Assembly (NCBI RefSeq): GCF_008365405.1 | Contig: NZ_QOKV01000001.1 | Span: 347,333-411,332, forward strand | Reading direction: 5' to 3' | DNA: 64,000 nt | Origin: Azospirillum brasilense | Lineage (GTDB): Bacteria > Pseudomonadota > Alphaproteobacteria > Azospirillales > Azospirillaceae | Shown: positions 31,950-39,891 of the stretch, piece after piece | Layout: each line of letters begins with the position of its first letter | Position numbering within the stretch: position 1 is the first letter of the stretch | The notes under the pieces: generated by a model | What the model was told of the DNA's origin: nothing | The model's input: the letters and a program-made list of their open reading frames with translations, nothing else | Databases searched by the model: none | Translations under genes and position numbers: made by a program

Positions 31950-32011
31950 GATTGCTGGTGATTGTTGCGCCCTGGTGATTGCTGTAGGATTGCTGAAAGC
32001 CAGCAGCAATC
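31950..32011. promoter_or_regulatory. Integrase arm-type sites, left end
   Basis: GATTGCTG at 31950, GATTGTTG at 31960, GATTGCTG at 31977 and 31988 (11 bp apart), and inverted CAGCAATC at 32004-32011, all between attL and the integrase start. The same octamer recurs at 33609/33620 and at the right end. Confidence 0.7.
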
Positions 32012-32023
32012 ACCGGAGACCCC

Positions 32024-33310
32024 ATGCCCGAGAAGATCACCAAGCGTCTCGTGGACGCGACGAAGCCGGGCACGAAGGACGTGTTCGTCTGGGACAGCGA
32101 GGTTAAGGGGTTCGGGCTGAAGGTCACGCCAGCGGGTTCCCGAGTTTATATCGTCCAGTACCGGGTGGAGGGCGGGCGTACCACCGCCCCAAAACGCTTC
32201 ACCATTGGCAAGCACGGCAGCCCGTGGACTGCCGATAAGGCCCGTGATGAGGCGATTCGAATTCTCGGTCAAGTGAAGGCCGGGAAGGACCCGCAGGCGC
32301 AAAAAGTCGCAGAGCGTGAGGCGGCTAACGCCAAGGGCGACACCTTCGCGGACATCGCCGACCTGTTCATCGATCGGCACGCCAAGGTGAATACCCGTGG
32401 GTGGAAGGAGACGAAGCGGCTCCTCGACAAGCACGTCACCCCGCACTGGGGTGACCGGCCAATTACCGAGATCACCCGCCGGGACGTGAACAAGCGCCTG
32501 GATGAGATTGTCGACTCGGGCACCGCTGTAACGGCCAATCGCGTCCTCGCCGTGGTCCGCAAGCTGTTCGGTTGGGCGGCGTCGAAGGACTACGTGCAGA
32601 CCACCCCCTGCGTTGGCGTTCAGCCGCCGGCGGAGGAGGAGAGCCGGGATCGCGTACTGACCGACGACGAACTGCGCGAGGTGTGGCTCGCCGCGGGCGG
32701 GCTGGGCGATCCGTTTGGGCCATTCGTCCGCCTGCTGATCCTGACCGCCCAGCGCCGGGATGAGGTGGCCGGCATGCGCTGGTCAGAGGTGGACCTTCCG
32801 GGCAAGACCTGGATCATCCCGAAGGAGCGGGCGAAGAACGGCAAGGCGCACGTCGTGCCGCTGTCCGAGAAGGCTGTCGAGATCCTGAAGGCGGTGCCCC
32901 GGATCACGCTGGAGGACGGCAAGCCATCGGAGTTTGTGTTCACGACGACGGGGCTGGCGCCGGTGTCGGGCTTCTCCAGGGCGAAAACGAACCTCGACCG
33001 CTTGGTGCTGAAGGCCCGCCAGGAGGCCGCAGGGGAGGGGGAGGAGGCCGCACCCATGCCGGGCTGGTGGTTCCATGACCTCCGCCGAACGACGACGACA
33101 GGTCTTGCCCGTATGGGCATCCCGCCGCAAGTCGCAGACCGCATTCTGAACCACGTCAGCGGCACCATTCGAGGCGTGGCCGCAACCTACAACCGGTTCG
33201 AATACCTGGACGAGCGCCGGGCCGCCCTCGACGCCTGGGCGCGGCTGGTTGACCAGCTCGTCACCGGCAAGCCCGACAACGTGGTCGAACTGCGCCCGGC
33301 GGTGGCCTGA
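32024..33310 (+). CDS. int: Tyrosine recombinase integrase, P4 type
   Basis: 428 residues. N-terminal DUF4102-like arm-binding domain (ITKRLVDATKPGTKDVFVWDSEVKGFGLKV), core-binding domain about 105-190, catalytic domain with Arg in LTAQRRDEVAGMRW, Lys near WIIPKERAKNGK, H-x-x-R in WWFHDLRRTTTT, His in ILNHVSG and Tyr in AATYNRFEY. All catalytic residues are present, so it should be active. Its position next to attL and orientation into the element are standard for tRNA-targeting islands. It inserts at the tRNA-Thr anticodon loop. Confidence 0.95.
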   Translation: MPEKITKRLVDATKPGTKDVFVWDSEVKGFGLKVTPAGSRVYIVQYRVEGGRTTAPKRFTIGKHGSPWTADKARDEAIRILGQVKAGKDPQAQKVAEREAANAKGDTFADIADLFIDRHAKVNTRGWKETKRLLDKHVTPHWGDRPITEITRRDVNKRLDEIVDSGTAVTANRVLAVVRKLFGWAASKDYVQTTPCVGVQPPAEEESRDRVLTDDELREVWLAAGGLGDPFGPFVRLLILTAQRRDEVAGMRWSEVDLPGKTWIIPKERAKNGKAHVVPLSEKAVEILKAVPRITLEDGKPSEFVFTTTGLAPVSGFSRAKTNLDRLVLKARQEAAGEGEEAAPMPGWWFHDLRRTTTTGLARMGIPPQVADRILNHVSGTIRGVAATYNRFEYLDERRAALDAWARLVDQLVTGKPDNVVELRPAVA

Positions 33311-33925
33311 TCCGAAAGCCCGTGGGAAGCCCGCTGATGCGTTCGGCGGGCTTTCTGCTACATGGGTGGCGGCCTACCCCGTTCGAGCGCGCCACGCCTC
33401 ATCTGCGGGGCGTCTGGCGCGGGTTGGTGGCCCGATGTGAGCCGGCAATCCCAGGCGACGTTTTCGGGGCAAAATTGAGAGGGGATGGCCCTCCGCTAGC
33501 GGTCGAGGCCGTTTTTCCGGGGGTGGGGGTCCGGCGGGCGCGGGCGAAGGGTACCCCCCCCTCCAGCCCCAGCGCGGGCGCCTGCCTTCCGTAGCCTGGG
33601 CGCCGGGTGATTGCTGCCCGATTGCTGTCTGCATGGGTGCCCCGACAAACCTCTGATATTGCTTACGTAATCGGCGCGACCCTCTGATTGAGGATCAGGT
33701 GCTCATGTCGGGACGGCTGTACGTGCGGCCAGCCAGCGGTGGCGTACAGCCGGGCCGGCGGAGATTTTCCGGCCTCGCTTGAGCGGTGTGGACCATCCCC
33801 GTGACCCATCCGTCATCTCCACCTCCAGCACCTCCGCGGCCTTGCTCTCCTCCTGCCCAATCACCCCTGTGACGATTTCCCCCTCTGAACGTCACGGTTC
33901 TGTGTGGGTTCGGCGTGCGAATGCC
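33311..33925. other. Non-coding stretch after the integrase with terminator and paired GATTGCTG sites
   Basis: Hairpin AAGCCCGC-TGATGCGTTC-GGCGGGCTTT at 33327-33354 is a likely integrase terminator. GATTGCTG occurs at 33609-33616 and 33620-33627, again 11 bp apart. Between 33480 and 33900 there are G-runs and short frames without ribosome sites. I see no gene. A replication origin or accessory recombination site is possible. Confidence 0.5.
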
Positions 33926-34759
33926 TCAGAAGTTCCGCCACGCTGGATTTGTCTTCGGATCGGCTTGGTTCGATCGCTGGACCTCTGTCGGTCCCTCGAA
34001 GAACAGCGGGATCTCGTTCAGCGTGGATGCCTGCCGGTTGCCGGACCTCTGGCCACTGTGCAGAAGGCCGTCATCAAGCCAGCGCTGTCCGTTGAGCCAT
34101 GTGGCCGGGTTCGGCGTGTACTTGGCGTCCTTCCCGGTAACCGCTCTGGCATAGGCTTCAACTGCACGCAACAGCGTGTCGGCATCGACCGCCTTCCTGG
34201 CGGTCCGGTACGCCTTCTCCGCCTGTCCCTTTGCGACCCTCTTCGGGTAGGCTCGATACCAGCGATCGAATTCGGCCTCGACGTTCGATCCCCCATCGGG
34301 GGATTGGGGGAGACTCTTGGTTTGTGGTTTATGGTTTGTGGTTAGCTTCCGGTCGCCGGAAGCGTCCGCTTCAATTAAGCTGCTGTTATCATTAGAAACA
34401 CGCCCACGCTTTTGACGGGAAATTGCGGAGTTTTGCCCACCAGTTGCCCCGATTTTCCGCGCCGTTGTGGTGCGGTTCAGAGCCTTTTCCAGCTCGATTT
34501 CGCAGCGGCCATTGGTCAACAGGCCGTCGACCAAACGCAACTTCCCCTTGGCGAGTAGGGTCCCGCGGATGCGCACCCACTTCTCCTGGGTGACGTTGCA
34601 CTGCTTGGCAAGATCGCGCGCGTCGTCCCGGATCGGTCCGCCGTAGCTGTAGATCAGGGCGCATACCGTGATGTAGCAGCCGCGTTCATCTGCCTTGAGC
34701 ACAGAAGCGCCGACGAGCCATTCGTCCGGGTGGAAATTGACGTGCCGAATCTTGCCCAT
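33926..34759 (-). CDS. Phage-type replication protein with DUF1376 (YdaU-like) N-terminus
   Basis: 277 residues from ATG 34759 (GGAAGAAG upstream). The N-terminal DUF1376 region is RHVNFHPDEWLVGASVLKADERGCYITV, a winged-helix-like domain common in phage replication initiators. The C-terminal block FDRWYRAYPKRVAKGQAEKAYRTA...YTPNPATWLNGQRWLDD is the conserved tail of gpO/DnaT-like phage replication proteins. A polar linker joins them. It is the last gene of the minus-strand operon and likely starts element replication by recruiting host helicase. No primase or helicase motif is present. Confidence 0.85.
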   Translation of the reverse strand: MGKIRHVNFHPDEWLVGASVLKADERGCYITVCALIYSYGGPIRDDARDLAKQCNVTQEKWVRIRGTLLAKGKLRLVDGLLTNGRCEIELEKALNRTTTARKIGATGGQNSAISRQKRGRVSNDNSSLIEADASGDRKLTTNHKPQTKSLPQSPDGGSNVEAEFDRWYRAYPKRVAKGQAEKAYRTARKAVDADTLLRAVEAYARAVTGKDAKYTPNPATWLNGQRWLDDGLLHSGQRSGNRQASTLNEIPLFFEGPTEVQRSNQADPKTNPAWRNF

Positions 34760-34819
34760 TCTATGACTTCTTCCGTCTCGATGAATGAGGCCAATCGGCA
34801 GAGGCATCAGCCGACCGCA

Positions 34820-35125
34820 TCAATCTGTCCCTCGGTCGTAGATCAACCGGGGCCGCGGGGCCGGGGGCGGCTCCACTGCCAGGCGGATGACACCGCCCTT
34901 CACCGTCAGCCTGGGCAGCCCGAAGACCGCAACGCCGCCGGGCAGGTCGGTGGACAGTTTGCCGACGGGGGCGGGCGGGTTCATCAGGCGTTCCAGGTCA
35001 GCAAGGTCGCCGCCCTGGAGGGCAGCGGTCAGCACCTGTGCAACCGCGTTGTTCCCGCGGCGCCGCGCCCATCGTGCGACTTGGAGCAGCCGCTCGTCGT
35101 CGTTGGCGGGGAGGTTGGTCTGCAT
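34820..35125 (-). CDS. Hypothetical island protein (101 aa)
   Basis: Starts MQTNLPANDDERLLQVARWARRRGNNAVAQVL. The N-terminal half is helical, the C-terminal half has a short beta-rich part (GGVAVFGLPRLTVKGGVIRLAVE). It follows the HTH gene by 3 bases. No family recognised. Confidence 0.65.
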   Translation of the reverse strand: MQTNLPANDDERLLQVARWARRRGNNAVAQVLTAALQGGDLADLERLMNPPAPVGKLSTDLPGGVAVFGLPRLTVKGGVIRLAVEPPPAPRPRLIYDRGTD

Positions 35126-35128
35126 GGA

Positions 35129-35326
35129 TCAGGCCTCCCTCGCACGCAGCCACGCCTGGGCAGTTTCCTCCAGGATCAGCCGGCGCCGACCGATGCGAAT
35201 GGTCTTTGGCGCCTCGCCCCGGTCATCGAGTCGGAAAAAGGTCCGCTCGGAAATGCCGTAGCGCTGGCAAAACTCGCGAATGGAAATCCCGCGTCGGTCG
35301 GTTGGTGTCATGATTGGCGACGACAT
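35129..35326 (-). CDS. AlpA/excisionase-like HTH protein
   Basis: 65 residues from ATG 35326. The sequence GISIREFCQRYGISERTFFRLDDRGEAPKTIRIGRRRLILEETAQAWLR is the MerR-like winged helix of AlpA/excisionase (HTH_17) proteins: helix-turn-helix, a turn with the G-x-A-P step, then a wing. A likely directionality factor or activator of the island's integrase. Confidence 0.82.
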   Translation of the reverse strand: MSSPIMTPTDRRGISIREFCQRYGISERTFFRLDDRGEAPKTIRIGRRRLILEETAQAWLRAREA

Positions 35327-35409
35327 GGCGTTTTCCTGCCTCTTGGTGACGGGAAATGTCTGGCACTGTCCGGCGCTGGCACCCAACGCACGGCGTGCGG
35401 GCGGCGACT

Positions 35410-35643
35410 TCAGGCCGGTTCCGGCATCTGCCCGGAGGTAGCCGGCTTCTCCAGCGTCAGCAGCTTGCGGGCTTCGTCGACGTGATAGAGGGCGTCCCCA
35501 AGGTATCCTTCCGCACCTTGCGGATTGCCGGATCGGAGATGCGAAAAGGCTTCGAGAGTGAGGTCGCGGATCACGTCGAGGGCGACCACCGATTCGGCTA
35601 CGTTCTCGATGATCCCGGTTTCGGGTAGGAAGGGGGCGTTCAT
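35410..35643 (-). CDS. Hypothetical island protein (77 aa)
   Basis: MNAPFLPETGIIENVAESVVALDVIRDLTLEAFSHLRSGNPQGAEGYLGDALYHVDEARKLL: mostly helical, acidic. ATG overlaps the stop of the upstream HTH gene (4 bases), indicating translational coupling. Unknown function. Confidence 0.7.
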   Translation of the reverse strand: MNAPFLPETGIIENVAESVVALDVIRDLTLEAFSHLRSGNPQGAEGYLGDALYHVDEARKLLTLEKPATSGQMPEPA

Positions 35644-35894
35644 CGGGCGGCCCCCGTCTCGCTGGTGCTGCCGCGCCGCTCGCTGCCGATCCAGGCGTCG
35701 AGGTCTGCCACGTCGTAAATGACGATGCGACCATGCTTGATGAACTTCGGGCCGCCGCCCTTCACGCGGTAAGTCCTCAGAGAAGACTCGGCATAGCCAG
35801 TGTAGGCGGACGCCTCCTTGGATCGCAGAAAGCGCTTTCTGAGGGTGAGCGCGTTCTGCGTCAGTTCTTTCTGGGAGGGTTCTTGCTTCGGCAT
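35640..35894 (-). CDS. Second excisionase-like HTH protein
   Basis: 84 residues. The core RFLRSKEASAYTGYAESSLRTYRVKGGGPKFIKHGRIVIYDVADLDAWI is the HTH_17/MerR-like fold, different from the 65-aa protein two genes downstream. Two such proteins in one operon suggests one is an Xis and the other a transcriptional activator. Confidence 0.82.
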   Translation of the reverse strand: MPKQEPSQKELTQNALTLRKRFLRSKEASAYTGYAESSLRTYRVKGGGPKFIKHGRIVIYDVADLDAWIGSERRGSTSETGAAR

Positions 35895-35983
35895 GTCAGC
35901 ACCTGTCGCTGTGTGTCTACGTCAGCGACGGTGCCGCGGTCCAAAAGGTAATAAAAATGGTAAATTGTAATTACGTTTAGTGG

Positions 35984-36559
35984 CTAGCTTTTACCTTTTA
36001 CCAGTTGGGAGAGATAGGTCTTTGCTGTACCGTCCTTGATGCTCAGATCACGTGCGGCATCGCCGTACATTCTCGTCTTCTCGCTGCGCTCAACTAAGCA
36101 GTAGCGCGTGGCATTTTCCGCAAACCATTTCTCTACTCGATCCTGGATGGTGGCCTTCGCCTGGAAGCCATGGCCATAGCCTGCAGACGCAGGGAGTGGT
36201 TGGCCGGTGGTGCCGTCGGCCAGCATTCTCATATTTCCGTTTGCAGACGGCGGCCTTGGGGGCGGGGTGACTGCATCAACATCATCGCGAGAAATTGGAA
36301 CGCAATACCACTCGTCTCTTATGACGCCTCCGTAAAATATTCTCAGCAGGACAGCTTGTCTCTCATAGCATAGGAACGGAATGACCCCTTTCCGGCTCGA
36401 CAGCATAACAATGATACCGCCAGGAAAGTTGATGCGGCAGGCGACTGTTTTTTTCACTATGGATAGAATATTGAGGTCAGCCACCTCAATGGGCAGTCCT
36501 CGCTCCAGCATTATCTGGCGCGCCTCGCCGATTAATAGACTTTTTTCCTGGGAAATCAT
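35984..36559 (-). CDS. Hypothetical island protein with C-terminal HTH-like segment (191 aa)
   Basis: From ATG 36559 (TTTCCTGGG region upstream on plus; CCAGGAAAAAA on the coding strand). Residues 30-115 form an alpha/beta region (LNILSIVKKTVACRINFPGGIIVMLSSRKGVIPFLCYERQ). The last 60 residues, IQDRVEKWFAENATRYCLVERSEKTRMYGDAARDLSIKDGTAKTYLSQLVKG, read like a helix-turn-helix. Base composition is visibly lower in GC than the flanking chromosome. No family recognised. Confidence 0.65.
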   Translation of the reverse strand: MISQEKSLLIGEARQIMLERGLPIEVADLNILSIVKKTVACRINFPGGIIVMLSSRKGVIPFLCYERQAVLLRIFYGGVIRDEWYCVPISRDDVDAVTPPPRPPSANGNMRMLADGTTGQPLPASAGYGHGFQAKATIQDRVEKWFAENATRYCLVERSEKTRMYGDAARDLSIKDGTAKTYLSQLVKGKS

Positions 36560-36698
36560 CGCACCTTCCGCGTGGCGCTGGTCCGCAGAGGAAGCGGCGG
36601 GAAGCCGGGGCGGATACCCGGCTTGTCGGTCGGCCAACCTATCCCGCCGCGATCAAAATACCGCATTCGACTGAGTCGCCGTCAACCGCCGAACGAAA

Positions 36699-36718
36699 CC
36701 CCGGCGCTGGGCCGGGGC
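36699..36718 (-). terminator. Hairpin terminator after the 145-aa gene
   Basis: CCCCGGC-GCTG-GGCCGGGG; on the minus strand it is followed by TTTCGTTC. It separates the two upstream minus-strand genes from the 191-aa gene. Confidence 0.5.
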
Positions 36719-36747
36719 TTCTACTGGTCGGTGGACAACTGAATCGT

Positions 36748-37185
36748 CTACGAGTCGGCAGCCTCCTCCCGGTCGACGGTGCCCAGCTTTTCCACCCGAT
36801 AAGCCGTCACCTCTTCGCCCTTGTCCCCCTGCCGGTACTGCGTCAGGCGAACCGCGCCATCTTCCGCCGCGCGTTGCAGTACGTCCGCAAACCCATGCAG
36901 GAAGAGGTCCCGATAGCGGTCGGTGGTGAGGTCGCCCATGTGGTAGATCAGCGCGTCGCCCGGCGCCATGTCGGTGAGCAACCGCCAAGCGGCGTTGCGT
37001 CCCTCATAGGCCAGAGCGAACTTGCACTCTGCACGCGCACCCAGGCCGCGGGAGAAGGCTGGGATAATGTCCCTGCCGTACCGACTCGCTCGAAGGCCGG
37101 CATCTTCCCTGGGGGCGGCCAGCAGCGGGACAAGCGGGATCCTGTTCGGTGTCCGCGACTTCCATTCCTCGATCAGCTCGCCCAT
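36748..37185 (-). CDS. Hypothetical island protein (145 aa)
   Basis: MGELIEEWKSRTPNRIPLVPLLAAPREDAGLRASRYGRDIIPAFSRGLG..., soluble, mixed alpha/beta. A segment WRLLTDMAPGDALIYHMGDLTTDRYRDLFLHGFADVLQRAAEDGAVRLTQYR resembles a small winged-helix arrangement. Its ATG overlaps the stop of the upstream 160-aa gene. Unknown function. Confidence 0.65.
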   Translation of the reverse strand: MGELIEEWKSRTPNRIPLVPLLAAPREDAGLRASRYGRDIIPAFSRGLGARAECKFALAYEGRNAAWRLLTDMAPGDALIYHMGDLTTDRYRDLFLHGFADVLQRAAEDGAVRLTQYRQGDKGEEVTAYRVEKLGTVDREEAADS

Positions 37186-37667
37186 CACAGCACCTCCGTC
37201 CGCAGGCGCCGACGGATACGTGCCCGGTCGAACAGTTCCGCGTCCTCGGCTTTCAGGTCGAAGGGCAGCCCCAGCACTCCACCGGTAGCGGGCACGGTGG
37301 ACCATTCCAGGTCGCCGCTGTCCTCCGCGTCGTCGGGGTCGCCGGGGCCTTCAGCGCGCGTCGAGGCCCACAGCTCGCGCAGATCCTCGAACTCGTCGGC
37401 GCCCTCGTCCTGCGGCTCCAGGTCCGGATCGCCGTCCATGTGGTCGAGGATGGTGAGCAATGCCTCGACGGTGCGCTCGATGGCGCGGCGTCGGTAGGCC
37501 GGGGCAGCCGCGAAGGCGGACACGGCGCCGAGGGCTTCGGCCAGGGCGAGGGACGGCGCCCGGCTGCGCTCAATGGTGCGGAGGGACGGGGTTGCTTTCT
37601 TGCCGACGCGGCGAACGGCTCTTGCGTTCCGCGATTGCGTCGGTACACTCTGGGCATGAGAAGGCAT
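37185..37667 (-). CDS. Hypothetical island protein (160 aa), first of the leftward operon
   Basis: ATG 37667 (AGGGAG upstream). The N-terminus is basic (MPSHAQSVPTQSRNARAVRRVGKKATPSLRTIER), the middle is helical (RRRAIERTVEALLTILDHMDGDPDLE), followed by an acidic stretch and a short C-terminal helix. First gene of the minus-strand operon, divergent from the XRE regulator, so a candidate early gene. Unknown function. Confidence 0.62.
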   Translation of the reverse strand: MPSHAQSVPTQSRNARAVRRVGKKATPSLRTIERSRAPSLALAEALGAVSAFAAAPAYRRRAIERTVEALLTILDHMDGDPDLEPQDEGADEFEDLRELWASTRAEGPGDPDDAEDSGDLEWSTVPATGGVLGLPFDLKAEDAELFDRARIRRRLRTEVL

Positions 37668-37704
37668 TTGCCGACAGCTCCCTTTTAGCTGGGCGGTAAT
37701 CCAA

Positions 37705-37738
37705 GGGCCGGTTGGGTGTTGCGAGCACCCGCCGGCCC
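37705..37738. terminator. Hairpin in the leader of the leftward operon
   Basis: GGGCCGG and CCGGCCC arms with an inner GGGTG/CACCC stem, followed on the plus strand by GTCTCGTTTT. It could stop plus-strand read-through or act as an attenuator before the 160-aa gene. Confidence 0.5.
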
Positions 37739-37811
37739 GTCTCGTTTTAGGCACGTCGATTCGATCAGGTCTGGCCCATCTGGTGCCTCCTGTGGCTCGG
37801 TCGCGAAGCGT

Positions 37812-37855
37812 TAACGTTATTCCATATAGCGTATTCGCGTCTACTCATAACGTTT
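37812..37855. promoter_or_regulatory. Repeated TAACGTTA/TAACGTTT boxes in the switch region
   Basis: TAACGTTA (37812-37819, self-complementary) and TAACGTTT (37848-37855) lie 36 bp apart between the divergent leftward operon and the XRE gene, in a locally AT-rich patch. They are candidate operators for the XRE protein. Confidence 0.45.
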
Positions 37856-37921
37856 AGGGGCGGTCTTGTGACGCCGCGCATTCGGGTGGTACCGTCCGGG
37901 CGGATCACGGACAGGCGACGT

Positions 37922-38191
37922 ATGCTTACCAGGGAGCAAGTCAGGGCGGCGCGGGCGGTGCGTGGATGGACCGCGAAGGATTTGGCCGAGGCGGTTCGAA
38001 CGGACGGCGCTGGCCCGTTGTCTCCAATCACGATCAGCCGTTTTGAGAACGGGGCGGACAGCCGTGGTGAGACCCTCCGCCGAATTCAGACTGCGCTGGA
38101 GCGTGAAGGCTTCGAGTTCTTGAACAGCAGCTTGCCGGGCATTCGATGGAGCGCCGATGCGCTGAAGCGCTGGGCAAATGGGCAGGAATGA
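37922..38191 (+). CDS. XRE-family HTH regulator of the island
   Basis: 89 residues from ATG 37922. An upstream GTG at 37868 with AGGGG before it would add 18 residues and cannot be excluded. HTH: LTREQVRAARAVRGWTAKDLAEAVRTDGAGPLSPITISRFENGADSRGETLRRIQTALEREGFEF, a Cro/C1 fold. Divergent from the operon carrying excisionase and replication genes, so probably the repressor keeping the element quiescent. Confidence 0.85.
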   Translation: MLTREQVRAARAVRGWTAKDLAEAVRTDGAGPLSPITISRFENGADSRGETLRRIQTALEREGFEFLNSSLPGIRWSADALKRWANGQE

Positions 38192-38430
38192 ACCGGCTCC
38201 CGGCCATTGCGGCGGCGTTCCTGATCGGCGCTGTTTTGGGCGCCACGGTCGTGAGCCATTGGCAGCCAGTGGGGCGTTTTATTGTGGTGCGCGGGCCAAC
38301 TGACGCTACGGCGTTGCAGGTTGACGCGCGAACCGGCCAAGGCTGGGTAATCCACTGGTCCGAAAGGAAGAACGGATTGCCGGAGCCGCATAGGTTCGAA
38401 AGCAACGCTCTTTATCCACTAGCCGAATAA
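38188..38430 (+). CDS. Small exported or membrane-anchored protein (80 aa)
   Basis: ATG 38188 overlaps the XRE stop (ATGA). N-terminal hydrophobic helix MNRLPAIAAAFLIGAVLGATVVSHW, then about 50 residues of beta-type sequence (RFIVVRGPTDATALQVDARTGQGWVIHWSERKNG). No family recognised. Co-expressed with the regulator. Confidence 0.65.
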   Translation: MNRLPAIAAAFLIGAVLGATVVSHWQPVGRFIVVRGPTDATALQVDARTGQGWVIHWSERKNGLPEPHRFESNALYPLAE

Positions 38431-38503
38431 CTTGTCGTTTTCCGGGTGCTCGACATTGAAGTCGTTGTGAGTATTCGTTGGCCCTATTGAGTGGGAGATT
38501 TGC

Positions 38504-39367
38504 ATGGATTTCTGGACCAACCCTTGGCTGCATACAGCAATTAGCATAGCTGTTGGCTTGATTTCTGGGTACATTTTTTCAAAGATGTCTAAGAATAGAT
38601 CGTCTATTACATACTACGTTGAGACAACGCCGATTATTGGCCACAAACTCAACAAAATTCCTGAAGGTGCAGAGGTCACTTTTGGCGGTAGAAAAGTTAC
38701 CTGCCTAACTCGTGCAGTTCTTGTTCTGTGGAATTCAGGAGACAAGACAATATTAAAGGAGCATCTTAAAACTGGCGATAACCTGAGAATAGAGCTGAGT
38801 GAGAACCAGCGCTTTTTGTTTGTCGCAACCATAACGTCCACGAGACCGGTAGTAAATATTGAGTTCTTTGTAACAGGTCCTGATTCCCAAATGGTAATTT
38901 TCCCGTTTCTTGATCCTCGTGACGGATCTGCAATTGAGATATTTTACGAAGGAGAGGGGGATGCTCCTCAATTAAAAGGTACAGTAATGCAGTCGTGTGA
39001 TATCAAGAAAGTCAGCGAGCTTGCAAAGGCTGACAGAAAAAAGGACAGCCTGTTTGTAGTGCTTTTCGCTATGATTTTCATAATATTGGGAGTAATGGGG
39101 ATTTTTGACAGTGATGGAAGTGCTAGAGGTAGATTTGAGAACTATCTGAACGAGAAGTTTATTGAAATGAGCGGGGCTGCGCAGTCAAGTCTTCCGTTTG
39201 CTGTCGACGGGATAATGAAGGTAATCATTATGTCTTTTGGATTTTCATCAGCGGCCCTTGGTTTGGCAATAATAATATATTTCTTCCGCGTCAGTAAGGA
39301 GATGCCAGATAATTTGAAGAAAACCGTAAGCAAAAAGCCAGAGGAAATTGCTGAGAGCGATAAGTGA
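38504..39367 (+). CDS. AT-rich membrane protein of unknown function (287 aa)
   Basis: One N-terminal TM helix (LHTAISIAVGLISGYIF), a soluble beta-rich domain of about 150 residues containing RAVLVLWNSGDKTI, then two TM helices (FVVLFAMIFIILGVMGIF and MSFGFSSAALGLAIIIYFF) and a basic/acidic tail. Codons such as ATA, AGA and TTA, rare elsewhere here, are common, and GC content is far below the chromosome. Recently acquired cargo is inferred. A WNSG..TI segment after a TM helix is, from memory, recurrent in uncharacterised bacterial membrane proteins. Possible sensor or effector of a defence function, unproven. Confidence 0.78.
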   Translation: MDFWTNPWLHTAISIAVGLISGYIFSKMSKNRSSITYYVETTPIIGHKLNKIPEGAEVTFGGRKVTCLTRAVLVLWNSGDKTILKEHLKTGDNLRIELSENQRFLFVATITSTRPVVNIEFFVTGPDSQMVIFPFLDPRDGSAIEIFYEGEGDAPQLKGTVMQSCDIKKVSELAKADRKKDSLFVVLFAMIFIILGVMGIFDSDGSARGRFENYLNEKFIEMSGAAQSSLPFAVDGIMKVIIMSFGFSSAALGLAIIIYFFRVSKEMPDNLKKTVSKKPEEIAESDK

Positions 39368-39631
39368 TTAAAAGTGCAGTTCGAAACCTCTGCCGGGCGG
39401 AGATTTTGATCCACGCAATTAACTCGTACAGGAGGTTGCGTGGAGCTCCGTTCTGCAAATAGCTTTGAGCCTGCGGCTTCGTCGTTAAATGATAGGAAGC
39501 GCAGATTGACCCTCACTAATAACGAGAGTTGCCCTTCCCACCGTGGGGCAACCAAAAAACTCCGGGTGGGGGGTGAGACTTCATTCCGGTGAGCAGCCCA
39601 ACTTTTAGTGCAGAACAGGAGAATGAGAGCG

Positions 39632-39841
39632 ATGGCTCTTAATCCGCAGGAACAAAGGGAAATCAACTCAGCCGCTGGGAAAGCAGGAGATGCTTACTTG
39701 AGGACCGCCCTCAGGATCAGCAAAGATATCAACGGGAATCGCGGTCAGTATGAAAATGTTCCAACACTCAAGGTGCTTCAGGAAGCTCGTGCTATGTATG
39801 AAGAACTCCAAAAGGCTGCGCTAATATCGGGACAGCAATAA
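39632..39841 (+). CDS. Small hypothetical protein (69 aa)
   Basis: ATG 39632 preceded by AGGAGAATGAGAGCG. MALNPQEQREINSAAGKAGDAYLRTALRISKDINGNRGQYENVPTLKVLQEARAMYEELQKAAL: soluble and helical. No family recognised. Starts at 39608 or 39623 are alternatives. Confidence 0.55.
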   Translation: MALNPQEQREINSAAGKAGDAYLRTALRISKDINGNRGQYENVPTLKVLQEARAMYEELQKAALISGQQ

Positions 39842-39891
39842 ATCTGATAATCCCCATCTCATGATGAGGCTTTATTCTTTCAGGGCCTTAG

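Noticed and set aside
33695..33895. Minus-strand 66-codon frame after the integrase
   Set aside because: Gly/Arg-rich, no ribosome site, no conserved feature.
39142..39666. Minus-strand frame of 174 codons with a hydrophobic start
   Set aside because: Antisense to the end of the 287-aa membrane protein; no ribosome site; the hydrophobic runs mirror the sense TM helices.
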